A DNA stretch of 64,000 bases from Cohnella algarum (lineage in GTDB: Bacteria > Bacillota > Bacilli > Paenibacillales > Paenibacillaceae), in assembly GCF_016937515.1 (NCBI RefSeq), contig NZ_JAFHKM010000002.1, positions 5,761,001 through 5,825,000 on the forward strand. The letters are read 5' to 3'. Positions 29,961-39,087 of the stretch are shown in pieces. The first letter of the stretch is position 1, and each line of letters starts with the position of its first letter. The notes below the pieces were generated by a model. That model was not told the DNA's origin. It saw nothing but the letters and a program-made list of their open reading frames with translations, and ran no database searches. Both the position numbers and the translations under genes were made by a program.

Positions 29961-31040
29961 TCACGCCGCATTTTTCTTTTTCAGCCAAATCGGCACCAAA
30001 TAAAAGATCAAGAGCATCGCGAAAAAGTAAGTAAAAGCCGGCCACACCTCGATAAAAGCATGAACGACGATCAGGCTCGGTCCAACGTGCTTCGACATTG
30101 CGATCATGATCGCCCCGAAGGAAAACGCCAGCGGCTTGGCGTTTTTCAGCCCGAGCAGTTGGCCGAAGCCGGACATGGACAAAAACAGGAGAAGACTGTT
30201 TTTCAGAAAAAGGGAGGCCATCCAGAGAGCGATGACGAACGGATCGATATTCTCAAGAAAGTCGCCCAGCCGCACCGTCCGGATCAGTTCGAGCGACGGA
30301 TACGTCAGCTGGGCGGTCAAATGCTTGCCGAACGTCAAATAGCAAGGAATCAAAACCGTCAGCACCATGACGAGCGATATCGCGCTGGCGGCGGCCATCG
30401 TGCGAAACGTTTTTTTCTTGTCCCTGAGGTACGGATAAAGAAACATGACGAACAGCGAGTCCTGGAAATAGGAAGGCGTGCCGACCGTGCCTTGAACGAG
30501 CTGCCGCAAATCCCAGTCCCGGATCAAGGCGCCGGCGATCGGCCAGATGTATTCCTTGCTCAGCATGAACGGAACCAGGACGAGCCCGATGACGATAAAA
30601 AACAGAAAGCCTTCCGCGCAGCGAAAAATGGACTCGATCCCCGTGCGGGCGGCCAGCGCGCAAACGGCTCCGAACAATGTCAAAATCGCCCATTCCGGCG
30701 TGTTGATGAAATACGAGTGAATCAAAAAGTCGCTCAACTCGCGCAGAATGGACGCGCCGACGTTCATCATGTAATAAATGAGCAGCAGCATGACGATCGG
30801 ATGGAGCCATCTGCCGATCAGCGATTTTCCGAAATGGGTAACGAACGCGTCCGGCCGGTAAGAAGCGATTTTAAGGGAACCCGCCAGCCCGAGCAAGGAG
30901 ATCGCCCAGCCCAAAATAAGGCTGAGCCAGCCCGCATAACCGGTCGTCTGAGTCAGGGCGCTGATGACAAACCCCGCGTTGGCGCCGTAATTGCTCAGGA
31001 CCATAAACATCAGCAACTGGGATTGCGAAATCCGTTCCAT
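29961..31040 (-). CDS. Spore germination permease, GerKB family
   Basis: 359-residue integral membrane protein of the GerAB/GerKB family (amino-acid/polyamine/organocation permease fold) with about ten hydrophobic segments. It starts ERISQSQLLMFMVLSNYGANAGFVISA, the usual GerB opening. It forms the germinant-binding subunit of a spore inner-membrane receptor with GerA and GerC homologues encoded just upstream. ATG 31040 has GGGAGA upstream. Last gene of the operon. Expression in the forespore under sigma-G is expected for this family. Confidence 0.93.
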   Translation of the reverse strand: MERISQSQLLMFMVLSNYGANAGFVISALTQTTGYAGWLSLILGWAISLLGLAGSLKIASYRPDAFVTHFGKSLIGRWLHPIVMLLLIYYMMNVGASILRELSDFLIHSYFINTPEWAILTLFGAVCALAARTGIESIFRCAEGFLFFIVIGLVLVPFMLSKEYIWPIAGALIRDWDLRQLVQGTVGTPSYFQDSLFVMFLYPYLRDKKKTFRTMAAASAISLVMVLTVLIPCYLTFGKHLTAQLTYPSLELIRTVRLGDFLENIDPFVIALWMASLFLKNSLLLFLSMSGFGQLLGLKNAKPLAFSFGAIMIAMSKHVGPSLIVVHAFIEVWPAFTYFFAMLLIFYLVPIWLKKKNAA

Positions 31041-31068
31041 GGCCTTCTCTCCCGCAAACTGGCTTTTT

Positions 31069-31299
31069 TTAGTTTCCCGACATCCACTTCATGACCGGTT
31101 CGAAAATGGGGAGCAAGGTAGGGTAAATATAAGGGATCGAATTCGTTTTGTCGCCGTAATACACGAACGTGACATAAACAAACGAGAAGGCGAAAACGCC
31201 GAACACGATCCCTTTCGTTCTTTTTTTTCGGGTATGTTTTTTCAAATAGCCCCATTCGACCCAAAAAATCGCGCCGTAGACCAGCACGATAAAGATCAT
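31069..31299 (-). CDS. Small membrane protein within the ger operon
   Basis: 76 residues: an N-terminal hydrophobic helix, a basic loop KKHTRKKRTKG, a second hydrophobic helix, and a short exported tail. ATG 31299 overlaps the GerC stop as ATGA with GGAGGAG upstream, so it is translated with the receptor genes. It resembles in size and topology the GerD-type fourth subunits (two-helix proteins) of some tetracistronic ger operons. Assignment rests on position and topology only. Confidence 0.75.
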   Translation of the reverse strand: MIFIVLVYGAIFWVEWGYLKKHTRKKRTKGIVFGVFAFSFVYVTFVYYGDKTNSIPYIYPTLLPIFEPVMKWMSGN

Positions 31300-32504
31300 T
31301 TACGCTCCTCCTCCCGGTCCCGGATCCAGAACGAATTGCCGACTCCGCCCGGCCTTTCGATGACGATATGGGCGCGGATTTCGAAATCCACGTCGTTCCG
31401 GTAGTGCTCGCGCCACCGATCCTTCCATCGATTCCAAATGGAGGGGTAGTACCATTCGACATACCGCCCCAATTGAAACATATCGACTCCGATCGTTTGG
31501 GAATAATCGAGCACGGCCAAAATGCGCCGTTCGATGTCCTTTCTCAAACGGGCCTGCAGCTGATCCACTTTTTTCGGGTCCAAAATGTCGATATCGGAGT
31601 TGGAGGAAGTGACGTCGTCGACGGCCTCGACATGGATTTGAAATACGATGCGGCCGTTTCGCGCTTTGACTTTAATGCCGGATTCGGCTTTCACGACCAT
31701 AAAATCGACCAGCTTGCCGTCCGTCGGCGATTCGATCGTCACGAGCGCGTCCCGCATTTGCCCGTTAATCCACATGGCGCCCCTTTGTTGAATCGGATTC
31801 AGGCTTCCGACAAGCTTATAATCGGATAAAATACCGGAGCCTGTATTTTTCAGCACGTTCCCGGGCTTCCCTTTTTCGCTGACAAGGCGGCCGGCCGACA
31901 CGTCGATTTTGCCGATGAGACCGTCTTTCACATCGGGGCCGCCGATCAGCAAGTCCCGGACCGTCGTATTGATCAACGAGCGCCGGGCCGCCAACTCCCG
32001 GATAACTTCGGTCGGAAATTGCTCGTAGATCGGGGTCATCATGATGATATTTCGCGCATCTCCTTCGCTAAGAAAAACATACGCCTTGGATTGGAAGGAA
32101 GGCTGGCGCATGACGAATTCCAGCAGGGGCTCGATTCCTCTGCGGGCAAACCGTTCGCCGACGATGAGGACCCGCGTATGTCCCCAGTTGATTTGGCGGG
32201 AAACCTCGGTTTGCATTTTCCGGTAGGCGGCGGCGATCGTCGGTCCGGTGCGGGTTACCGTCGCATACGGGTTGCCGTCTCCGCCGACATTTCCTTGCTG
32301 AATGCGCGTCAGCCGGTTCGGCAGCGGAAAGCCGAGCGTCAGGGTGATTTCGTCTTCTTTTTCCGCGGCATCGACCAGCATGACGGAAACGAACAGCCGG
32401 TCGTTCACTTCGACACGCGACCAGCAGCCGCCTAGCAAGAGCATAACGGCAAGCAGGGGCGACACCCGCAAGAGTCGAGCATGCCGCGGAGAACGAATCA
32501 ACAT
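31296..32504 (-). CDS. Spore germination lipoprotein, Ger(x)C family
   Basis: 402 residues. Lipoprotein signal with lipobox LLGGC, then WSRVEVNDRLFVSVMLVDAAE typical of Ger(x)C proteins, and a three-domain mature part ending in the conserved region YVEWYYPSIWNRWKDRWREHY. ATG 32504 has GGGAGG 10 bases upstream and follows the GerA stop by two bases. It forms the lipid-anchored C subunit of the germinant receptor. Confidence 0.94.
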   Translation of the reverse strand: MLIRSPRHARLLRVSPLLAVMLLLGGCWSRVEVNDRLFVSVMLVDAAEKEDEITLTLGFPLPNRLTRIQQGNVGGDGNPYATVTRTGPTIAAAYRKMQTEVSRQINWGHTRVLIVGERFARRGIEPLLEFVMRQPSFQSKAYVFLSEGDARNIIMMTPIYEQFPTEVIRELAARRSLINTTVRDLLIGGPDVKDGLIGKIDVSAGRLVSEKGKPGNVLKNTGSGILSDYKLVGSLNPIQQRGAMWINGQMRDALVTIESPTDGKLVDFMVVKAESGIKVKARNGRIVFQIHVEAVDDVTSSNSDIDILDPKKVDQLQARLRKDIERRILAVLDYSQTIGVDMFQLGRYVEWYYPSIWNRWKDRWREHYRNDVDFEIRAHIVIERPGGVGNSFWIRDREEERK

Positions 32505-32506
32505 GT

Positions 32507-34084
32507 CTAGTCTCCCTCCCAATGATCCGGCAATTGCGGAAGGTTGACCCCCTTTTCCCGCACGCCGGCTTCGGTTCCGTACAGCACCGGTCTTCTGCGC
32601 ATTTTCCACCACGGCACCCGCACGAATACGTCCTTCAGTCCCTGAAACTGCATGGGCGCAATCGGGGACAGGTACGGCGTTCCGAAGGAGCGCAAGCTTA
32701 CCAAATGGAGATACAGAAGGAATATGGCCACCATGACGCCGAACAGCCCGAAGCTGGCCGCCATAAACATGATCGGAAAACGAAGGAAGCGGAACGTCAG
32801 CCCGAGATCGTAGTGCGGAATAATGAACGAAGCGATGCCGGTTATCGAAACGACGATGACCATCGGCGCCGAGACGATGCCGGCTTCGACCGCCGCCTGC
32901 CCGATGATCAAAGCCCCGATGATCGAAATCGTCTGGCCGATCGCCTTCGGGATGCGCAATCCACCCTCGCGCAGGGCCTCGAACATCAGCTCCATGATCA
33001 GCGCTTCGACAAAGGCGGGAAACGGCGTTCCCTCCCTCGCGGCCGCCACGGTCGTCAGAAACGAAGGCGGAAGCATCTCGGGGTGAAACGTGCTGATGGC
33101 GATGTATACCGACGGGAACAGGAACGAGACGACGAGAAAAATGTAGCGGATCCAGCGAATCCAGGTCGCCGCGATAAACTTCTGATAATAATCCTCCGTC
33201 GATTGCAGCAGCATGCTGAGCGTTACCGGCAGCAGAAGCGGAATCGGCGTGCCGTCGACGAGAACCGCGATTCTTCCTTCCAAAACCCCGGCGGCGACGG
33301 TGTCGGGTCTTTCGGTGTACTGCAGCTGCGGAAACGGGGAATACGGATTGTCTTCCAAATACTCCTCCAGGTAGCTGGAGCCGAGCACCCCGTCGATCTT
33401 GATGCGGCCAAGGCGAAGTTTGACCTCGTCGACGAGCTCTTTTTTGCAAATTCCGTCGAGGTATACGAGCATGACCTTCGTATGCGTGTACTTTCCGAAC
33501 CGCAGCTCCTCGGTTTTCAAGGCGGGATGCTTGATCTTTCGGCGGATCATCGTCAAATTCGTGTCCAGATCCTCGATAAAAGCCTCGCGCGGTCCCCGGA
33601 TGACGCTTTCGTTGGCGGATTCCGAAATCGCCCGCTTGTCGATCTTGCGAAGCGGAAACAGGCAAACCTGCTCAAGCCCGTCCAGCAGCAGCGCCAGATG
33701 GCCTTCCAAAATCTGCTGAACCGTTTCGTTCATGCTTGCCGTCAGCCTGTAACTCGAAATCGGCACCTCCGGCATCTTCCTGATCCAGGAAAAGGGGCCT
33801 TCCGAAGCGTCGCGGTCGATGAGCGCTAGCCCGTTCTCGAGCATCGACTCGAACAGGCTGGAATCGACCATGTTCTGCACGAAAACGACGGCGCCGCTGC
33901 GTCCGCCGGCTGTCCGGAACGATTGAAACACGATGTCGGAGTTCCGGTCGAGCACGGTCCGCAGCCAATTCATCCTGGCTTTGAGCGTTCCGGATTCGGG
34001 TTCGGGCGCTGCCGGCTCGTAAGCGGCGCGAAGGGTCACCTTCGCCTTCGGTTTTCTTTTGAATCCGTTCAGCCACCACCGCAT
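32507..34084 (-). CDS. Spore germination protein, GerA/GerKA family
   Basis: 525 residues. A large soluble N-terminal region (DIVFQSF..., LIDRDASEGPF) is followed by the membrane domain with the family hallmark EGRIAVLVDGTPIPLLLPVTL, then helices including FVEALIMELMFEALREGGLRIP and ITGIASFIIPHYDLGLTFRFLRF. ATG 34084 is preceded by GGGGGGGA. First gene of the A-C-small-B operon, a complete receptor whose germinant is unknown. A C7 run immediately upstream could affect the ribosome binding site as read. Confidence 0.94.
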   Translation of the reverse strand: MRWWLNGFKRKPKAKVTLRAAYEPAAPEPESGTLKARMNWLRTVLDRNSDIVFQSFRTAGGRSGAVVFVQNMVDSSLFESMLENGLALIDRDASEGPFSWIRKMPEVPISSYRLTASMNETVQQILEGHLALLLDGLEQVCLFPLRKIDKRAISESANESVIRGPREAFIEDLDTNLTMIRRKIKHPALKTEELRFGKYTHTKVMLVYLDGICKKELVDEVKLRLGRIKIDGVLGSSYLEEYLEDNPYSPFPQLQYTERPDTVAAGVLEGRIAVLVDGTPIPLLLPVTLSMLLQSTEDYYQKFIAATWIRWIRYIFLVVSFLFPSVYIAISTFHPEMLPPSFLTTVAAAREGTPFPAFVEALIMELMFEALREGGLRIPKAIGQTISIIGALIIGQAAVEAGIVSAPMVIVVSITGIASFIIPHYDLGLTFRFLRFPIMFMAASFGLFGVMVAIFLLYLHLVSLRSFGTPYLSPIAPMQFQGLKDVFVRVPWWKMRRRPVLYGTEAGVREKGVNLPQLPDHWEGD

Positions 34085-34264
34085 CGCTCGCGTCCCCCCC
34101 AACCCTTCGCAAAACATTAAACTGAGCTTGTCGTTAATGTTTTCCTTTTTCGCCGTTTTGATTCCAGCCCAGGCAAACGCCGGACGGCATCCTTGCAATG
34201 ACTGGACTTTCCGGGGATCGTGAATATTGGCGACACTCAGAGCACGGCCACTGCGCTCGGTTTT

Positions 34265-34632
34265 AGGCGCTTGGCTGGGCGAGTGCGGTTACTGGCGCAC
34301 GGTCGGGTGAGTGCGGTGCTAGGCGCTTGGCCGGGCGAAATGCGTAATTTTTACTCAAATGCATGTGGTTCTTGGCGCTTGGACGGGCGGGATGGGTAAA
34401 TTTTACTCAACTGCATGTGGTTCTAGGCGCTTGGCCGGGCGAGATGCGTAATTTTTACTCAACTGCATGTGGTGCTAGGCGCTTGGCCGGGCGAAATGCG
34501 TAATTTTTACTCAACTGCATGTGGTGCTAGGAGCTTGGCTGGGCGAGATGCGTAATTTTTACTCAACTTGGCACGGTGCTAGGCGCTTGGCTGGGCGGGA
34601 TGGGTAAATTTACTCAACTGCATGTGGCCGCA
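34265..34632. repeat. 52-bp tandem repeat array (about 6-7 copies)
   Basis: The landmark (A/T)GGCGCTTGG recurs at 34265, 34321, 34373, 34425, 34477, 34529 and 34581: one step of 56, then exactly 52. The unit has a GC-rich half (CTTGGCCGGGCGAGATGCG) and an AT-rich half (TAATTTTTACTCAACTGC), then ATGTGGTGCTAG. It shares the 9-mer ATGTGGTGC and the 52-bp period with the array at 5.1 kb but is otherwise different. It lies upstream of the ger operon. Degenerate at the left edge. Confidence 0.88.
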
Positions 34633-34848
34633 TGGGCATGGGGCGAAATTGAGTCGCCATAACTCAACCGGATTCCCGGGGGACGATCCGGATTCCCGAG
34701 CGAGAGGGGGAGATGTTCGGAGAACTGTTTCGCGCTGCCCGAGCGGCGCGCCCGTGCCCCGCGAGCCAGTCCGGGGCCTTCGCAAAAAAGCCGACGTCCG
34801 CAGCCTTCTCGTCGACGGCCGCATGGCGTCGGCATCGTTTTTCCCGTC
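34633..34848. other. Intergenic sequence without a recognised gene
   Basis: Between the repeat array and the saccharopine-dehydrogenase-like gene. Short open frames are present on both strands, but none has a ribosome binding site or a recognisable protein. Nothing else supported. Confidence 0.5.
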
Positions 34849-35919
34849 CTAGCTTATCCGGAATTCCATTTTCGCGACTTTGGCAAGATCGTTCCTAAAC
34901 GCCTCCAATTCGAAGCTTTCCTCAATATGGTACACGCCCGGGGGGCATTCGTCGCCGTAAACTGATCTTGCGACCCGGACGGCCGTTATTGCGGTGGCTT
35001 CCGCTTCGCGCTTACCGTAGAGGAAACATTCGGCCCGTGCGCTTTCGCCTCCCTTCGTTCCCCGAGCGTCGATTTTGACTGCAAACATCGGTTCTCCTAT
35101 TTTTACGGAAAGAAGACGATTCACCAAACCGTCCCGAATCGTCTTGCTCCGAAGCAAGCGAAGCGCTCCGAGCGTTTTCAGCCCGGCCAGCAGGCCGGTC
35201 AGCGGGGCGGAGTCGAACGCTAGGCGGGTGGAAACGGTCGGAACCCGAAGCGTCTGCGGCAAAATATGCTGATCGGCGAAATTGAAGCGATATGCCTTCC
35301 GTTTCCCGAGACGCCCGCCGAAATCGGCGGCATAGCCGTCGGTAAAGCTGTCGGCTTCGGCTGGCATGCCTTGTTTCGTGACGGCGAATTTCGCATTCAA
35401 GTTGTCGACGGTCCATTCGACGGCCGCTCTTCCGTGCGCGTCCCCAAGTCCGAGCATAACGGAAATGTCGATCGACTCCGTCCGGTCGAGCTGGCGATTC
35501 GCCTGGAGCGCAAGCAAATTGGTCAGGCCCGGTGCCAGTCCGACGCTCAGTACGGCCGACGCGCCGCCCTCTTCGGCCAGCGAATGAAGCGGACGGAGCC
35601 GGGAAAGAAACCCGTAGTCCGCGGATATATCGATATAATGGACGCCGTGCCGAAGGCACTCGCGTGCGAACGCGGTATCCGTCTGATCCAGGCACATGAC
35701 GACCAGCTTCGTTTCCGAAAAAAACGACGGATCGGGGGAGCGGGTCAGGTCAATCTGCATCGGCAGGGCCCGGCCTTCCGTTTCCCGGCTCAAAGCTTCG
35801 GCCCGTTCCCGGCTTCTCCCGGCCGCATGCACCCGGCCCGGAAATGCCTGGGCCAGTTCCTTGCTGATCATGCCCCCGACTTGCCCGTATCCCCCGATGA
35901 CGACAATGCGGTTTTTCAT
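34849..35919 (-). CDS. Saccharopine dehydrogenase-family protein
   Basis: 356 residues. N-terminal NAD(P)-binding domain RIVVIGGYGQVGGMISKEL, VVMCLDQTDTAFARECLRHGVHYIDISADYGFLSRL, then SVGLAPGLTNLLA, which is typical of the saccharopine dehydrogenase NADP-binding family (PF03435). The C-terminal half has no readily recognised domain. These proteins are oxidoreductases of uncertain substrate; lysine biosynthesis is not implied. ATG 35919 has GGAGA upstream. It lies 34 bases after the copA promoter-distal end on the same strand, so read-through from copA is possible. Confidence 0.85.
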   Translation of the reverse strand: MKNRIVVIGGYGQVGGMISKELAQAFPGRVHAAGRSRERAEALSRETEGRALPMQIDLTRSPDPSFFSETKLVVMCLDQTDTAFARECLRHGVHYIDISADYGFLSRLRPLHSLAEEGGASAVLSVGLAPGLTNLLALQANRQLDRTESIDISVMLGLGDAHGRAAVEWTVDNLNAKFAVTKQGMPAEADSFTDGYAADFGGRLGKRKAYRFNFADQHILPQTLRVPTVSTRLAFDSAPLTGLLAGLKTLGALRLLRSKTIRDGLVNRLLSVKIGEPMFAVKIDARGTKGGESARAECFLYGKREAEATAITAVRVARSVYGDECPPGVYHIEESFELEAFRNDLAKVAKMEFRIS

Positions 35920-35953
35920 GCCTCATTCTCCGATCTTGACGGTTGTGTTTCGA

Positions 35954-38203
35954 CTAAGAGCGAACTTTCGCCCGCTGCAGCCTGAGCGCGTTCAGCACGA
36001 CCGAGACCGAGCTCAACGCCATCGCCGCGCCGGCCACCCACGGGGCCAGCAGCCCGATGGCGGCCACCGGGATGCCGAGCGTGTTGTACCCGAGCGCCCA
36101 GAACAAATTTTGCTTGATGTTGCGCATCGTCTTGCGGCTCATTTCGATCGCGTCCGGGATGCCCGACAGATCGCCGCGCATGAGCGTCACGTCCGCCGCT
36201 TCCATCGCGACGTCCGTGCCGGTTCCGACGGCCATGCCGACGTTCGCCGTCGCAAGCGCCGGCGCGTCGTTGATGCCGTCCCCGACCATCGCGACCGTTC
36301 GGCCGAGCGCTTGCAGCTTGCGGACTTCCGCCGCCTTCTGCTCCGGCAGCACCTCCGCCCGCACTTCCGCGATGCCGACCTGATCCGCGATCGCCTTCGC
36401 CGTCCGCTCGTTGTCCCCCGTGATCATGATGACCTGAATGCCCATTTCGCGGAGCCTGGCGACGGCGGCTTTCGACGTTTCCTTGACCGTATCCGCGACC
36501 GCGACGATGCCCGCGAAGCGCCCGTCGACCGCCGCCAGCATCGCGGTCTTGCCCTGCCGCTCCAGCGCCTCCAGCTCTTCGTAAGCGCCGCTTGCGTCCA
36601 CGTCAAGGCTCTCCATCAGACGGCGCGTTCCGATCCAGATGCGCTTGCCCTCGATTTCGGCCTTGACGCCGAAGCCCGGCAGCGCTTCGAAGGACGCCGC
36701 TTCCGGCAGCCCGATGCCGCGCTCCCGGATGCCGGCGACGATCGCCTCCGCAAGCGGATGCTCCGACGCTTTTTCCGCCGCGCCGACGAGCCGGAGAAAT
36801 TCCGTTTCGTCGTCTGCGGCCCGAACGTCCGTCAGCTCCGGCTTCCCTTTCGTCACGGTTCCGGTTTTGTCCAGCACGACCGTGTCGATTTTATGGGTTT
36901 GCTCCAGATGCTCGCCGCCCTTGAACAGGATGCCGAGCTCCGCGGCCCGGCCCGATCCGGCCATGATCGAAGTCGGCGTCGCCAGGCCCAGCGCGCAGGG
37001 ACAGGCGATGACGAGAATCGCGATCGCGTTCTCGAGCGCTTCCGAAAGTTCTCCCGGCGCCGCGAAGAAGTACCACGCGACAAAAGCGGCCGCGGCGACG
37101 GCGACGACGATCGGAACGAAAATGCCGGAGATGACGTCCGCGACGCGCTGAATCGGAGCTTTCGAGCCTTGCGCCTCCTCGACGACCCGGATAATTTGCG
37201 CGAGCGCCGAATCCTTGCCGACCTTCGTCGCCCGGAAACGCAGCGCGCCGTTTTTGTTGATCGTCGCCCCGAACACGGCGTCCCCGGCTTTTTTGGCGAC
37301 GGGAAGGCTTTCCCCCGTCAGCATGGATTCGTCCACTGCCGATTCGCCGTCGAGCACTTCGCCGTCCACCGGAATCTTCTCGCCGGGACGCACGAGCACG
37401 ATATCGCCGCGGACGACTTCCTCCGCGGGGACCTGCCGTTCCTCTCCGTCGCGAACGACGACCGCCGTTTTCGCCCGGAGCTTCATCAGCGAACGGATCG
37501 CTTCCGACGTGCGGCCTTTGGCGAGCGTTTCGAACCATTTGCCGAGCAGCACGAGGGTAATCAGAATCGCGCTCGTTTCAAAATACAGCGACGGAGCGTG
37601 ATGGGCGCCTCCTCCGCTTAACGACCAGTCGACCGTCAAATACAAGCTGTAAAAATAGGCGGCCGAGGTGCCCAGCGCGACGAGCACGTCCATGTTCGCG
37701 CTTTTGTTCCGAAGCGCCTTGTACGCCCCGACATAAAACGCTTTTCCGATATAGAACTGCACCGGCGTGGCCAATGCGAGCTGAACCCACGGATTCATCA
37801 GCAAATCCGGGATATACATCCATGAGGTGAACGAAAAATGCGCGACCATGCTCCACAGCAGCGGCAGCGAGAGCAGCGCCGACGCGATAAGCTTTCCTTT
37901 TTGCCGCCGAAGCTCTTTGTCCCGGCGATCGTCCGGCTTGTCGCCCTCCCGCTCCGCAACCGCCTTGTAGCCGAGCTGTTCGACTTTGCGCTGCATGTCC
38001 GCCACGGATACCGCTCCCGGCGCGTACTCGATCCGGGCGGTTTCCATCGCGAAATTGACGGAAGCGCTCGCGACGCCGGGCATTTTGCTTATTCCTTTTT
38101 CGATTCGGTTCGCGCAGGCGGCGCAGGTCATTCCTTCGAGCTTGAACCGGGCGATTTCTTTTTCCGCGTCCGCGGCCGAGATCGAGTCCATGTTCGATTC
38201 CAT
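35954..38203 (-). CDS. copA: Copper-translocating P1B-type ATPase
   Basis: 749 residues. One N-terminal heavy-metal domain ([16 protein letters not shown]) precedes eight transmembrane helices with metal-channel motif [10 protein letters not shown]. Also present are the phosphorylation site DKTGTVTKG, the HP signature SEHPLAEAI, and the hinge [18 protein letters not shown]. It exports Cu(I). ATG 38203 is chosen because GGAGG lies 8 bases upstream; a longer in-frame start at 38230 precedes it. Preceded by a CsoR-type operator at 38228-38250 and a terminator that separates it from csoR, so it has its own copper-induced promoter. Only one metal-binding domain, against two in Bacillus CopA. Confidence 0.96.
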   Translation of the reverse strand: MESNMDSISAADAEKEIARFKLEGMTCAACANRIEKGISKMPGVASASVNFAMETARIEYAPGAVSVADMQRKVEQLGYKAVAEREGDKPDDRRDKELRRQKGKLIASALLSLPLLWSMVAHFSFTSWMYIPDLLMNPWVQLALATPVQFYIGKAFYVGAYKALRNKSANMDVLVALGTSAAYFYSLYLTVDWSLSGGGAHHAPSLYFETSAILITLVLLGKWFETLAKGRTSEAIRSLMKLRAKTAVVVRDGEERQVPAEEVVRGDIVLVRPGEKIPVDGEVLDGESAVDESMLTGESLPVAKKAGDAVFGATINKNGALRFRATKVGKDSALAQIIRVVEEAQGSKAPIQRVADVISGIFVPIVVAVAAAAFVAWYFFAAPGELSEALENAIAILVIACPCALGLATPTSIMAGSGRAAELGILFKGGEHLEQTHKIDTVVLDKTGTVTKGKPELTDVRAADDETEFLRLVGAAEKASEHPLAEAIVAGIRERGIGLPEAASFEALPGFGVKAEIEGKRIWIGTRRLMESLDVDASGAYEELEALERQGKTAMLAAVDGRFAGIVAVADTVKETSKAAVARLREMGIQVIMITGDNERTAKAIADQVGIAEVRAEVLPEQKAAEVRKLQALGRTVAMVGDGINDAPALATANVGMAVGTGTDVAMEAADVTLMRGDLSGIPDAIEMSRKTMRNIKQNLFWALGYNTLGIPVAAIGLLAPWVAGAAMALSSVSVVLNALRLQRAKVRS

Positions 38204-38227
38204 GATGTTTTCCTCCTCGTCTTGCTT

Positions 38228-38250
38228 CATATACCCCTATACCCTATATT
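38228..38250 (-). promoter_or_regulatory. Candidate CsoR operator before copA
   Basis: ATACCCCTATACCCTATAT is a C/G-run pseudopalindrome of the kind bound by CsoR (minus strand ATATAGGGTATAGGGGTAT). It lies 25-47 bases upstream of the copA start. Confidence 0.6.
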
Positions 38251-38261
38251 GAAAGCCAAGC

Positions 38262-38283
38262 AAAAACGCCTTTCGGCGTTTTT
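38262..38283 (-). terminator. Terminator immediately after csoR
   Basis: Inverted repeat AAAAACGCC-TTT-CGGCGTTTTT adjoining the csoR stop codon, with T-runs on both strands. It separates csoR from copA. Confidence 0.8.
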
Positions 38284-38691
38284 CTACTTCATCAGCTTCT
38301 GGATCGTCGTCATCAGCTCCGATACGACGTCCTCGTCGCCTTCCTGGATCCGCTCGATGACGCAGCTTTTCATATGGTGCTCCAGCAAAAGCTTTCCTAC
38401 TCCGTTCAGCGCGGCCTGCACCGAGGCGATCTGGTGAAGGACGTCGTCGCAATACGTATCCTTCTCGATCAGTCCCTTGATGCCGCGCACCTGGCCCTCG
38501 ATCCGGTTCAGCCGGCTGATCAGGCTGCTCTTGACTTTATCCGAATGGTGACTTTTTCGCGTCGTTCCGCATTCGCTGCCGCACCCCTGCTCGCCATGTT
38601 CGCCATGTTCGCCATGTTCGCCATGCCCATGCTTTGCGGCTTCGGCCGCGATTTCGTTTGTTTCGCGTTCGGCCGGTTCCGATTTCGCCAT
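38284..38691 (-). CDS. csoR: CsoR copper-sensing repressor with His-rich N-terminal extension
   Basis: 135 residues. The four-helix CsoR domain starts about residue 52 (KVKSSLISRLNRIEGQVRGIKGLI). Its Cu(I) ligands are at the expected spacing: Cys81 (TYCDDVL), His106 and Cys110 (EHHMKSC), as in Bacillus CsoR. Unusually, about 50 extra residues precede the domain, with a GHGEHGEHGEHG repeat and a CGSEC pair, a plausible extra metal-binding tail. ATG 38691 has GGAGG upstream. Represses itself and copA until copper binds. Confidence 0.95.
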   Translation of the reverse strand: MAKSEPAERETNEIAAEAAKHGHGEHGEHGEHGEQGCGSECGTTRKSHHSDKVKSSLISRLNRIEGQVRGIKGLIEKDTYCDDVLHQIASVQAALNGVGKLLLEHHMKSCVIERIQEGDEDVVSELMTTIQKLMK

Positions 38692-38774
38692 TATGCTCGC
38701 CTCCGCTCCGCTTCGCTTCCATAACGCCTGCCAACGCGAGGGCGTTACGAAGTTTTGTTCGATTCTTGATTCTT

Positions 38775-38803
38775 ACTATATACCCCCCACCCCTATATGT
38801 CAA
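38775..38803 (-). promoter_or_regulatory. csoR promoter with overlapping CsoR operator
   Basis: On the minus strand TTGACA (38798-38803) and TATAGT (38775-38780) are 17 bases apart. The spacer is TATAGGGGTGGGGGGTA, a CsoR-type G-rich pseudopalindrome flanked by TATA, so bound repressor would block polymerase directly. Confidence 0.8.
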
Positions 38804-39087
38804 GCTAATCCGAACCGCTATGCGCGCGCCCTTATTTCCGGAACAGGCCAATATTGGAAGCTCCTACTTTGTCCATCATCCTGATCGAGCTTAATTGGAC
38901 GCGGTGCGGCATCCGGCCCATTCAATCCGAAAACTGCGGGGAGACATTCAGTAAACGACTTTCCGTCAGCATTGCTTTGGCTTTCCGGCGCTCTTGCTCG
39001 AAAGGCGATTCGTCCACTCCAACCATTGCGGGTTTTCATACATTATCATGATCGGGCAAGGGCAGACATTAGTAGAGGTGGAATGTT
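38804..39087. other. Intergenic region upstream of the UDP-sugar dehydrogenase
   Basis: No gene recognised. CATACATTA at about 39041-39049 matches the -10 pattern of mother-cell sigma factors (CATANNNTA), but no convincing -35 partner was found. This is the likely promoter area of the gene at 39088. Confidence 0.35.

Noticed and set aside
31296..33665. A long 789-codon frame extending upstream of the GerC lipoprotein
   Set aside because: The upstream part is antiparallel-frame shadow of the gerA gene; the true start at 32504 has a ribosome binding site and lipoprotein signal.
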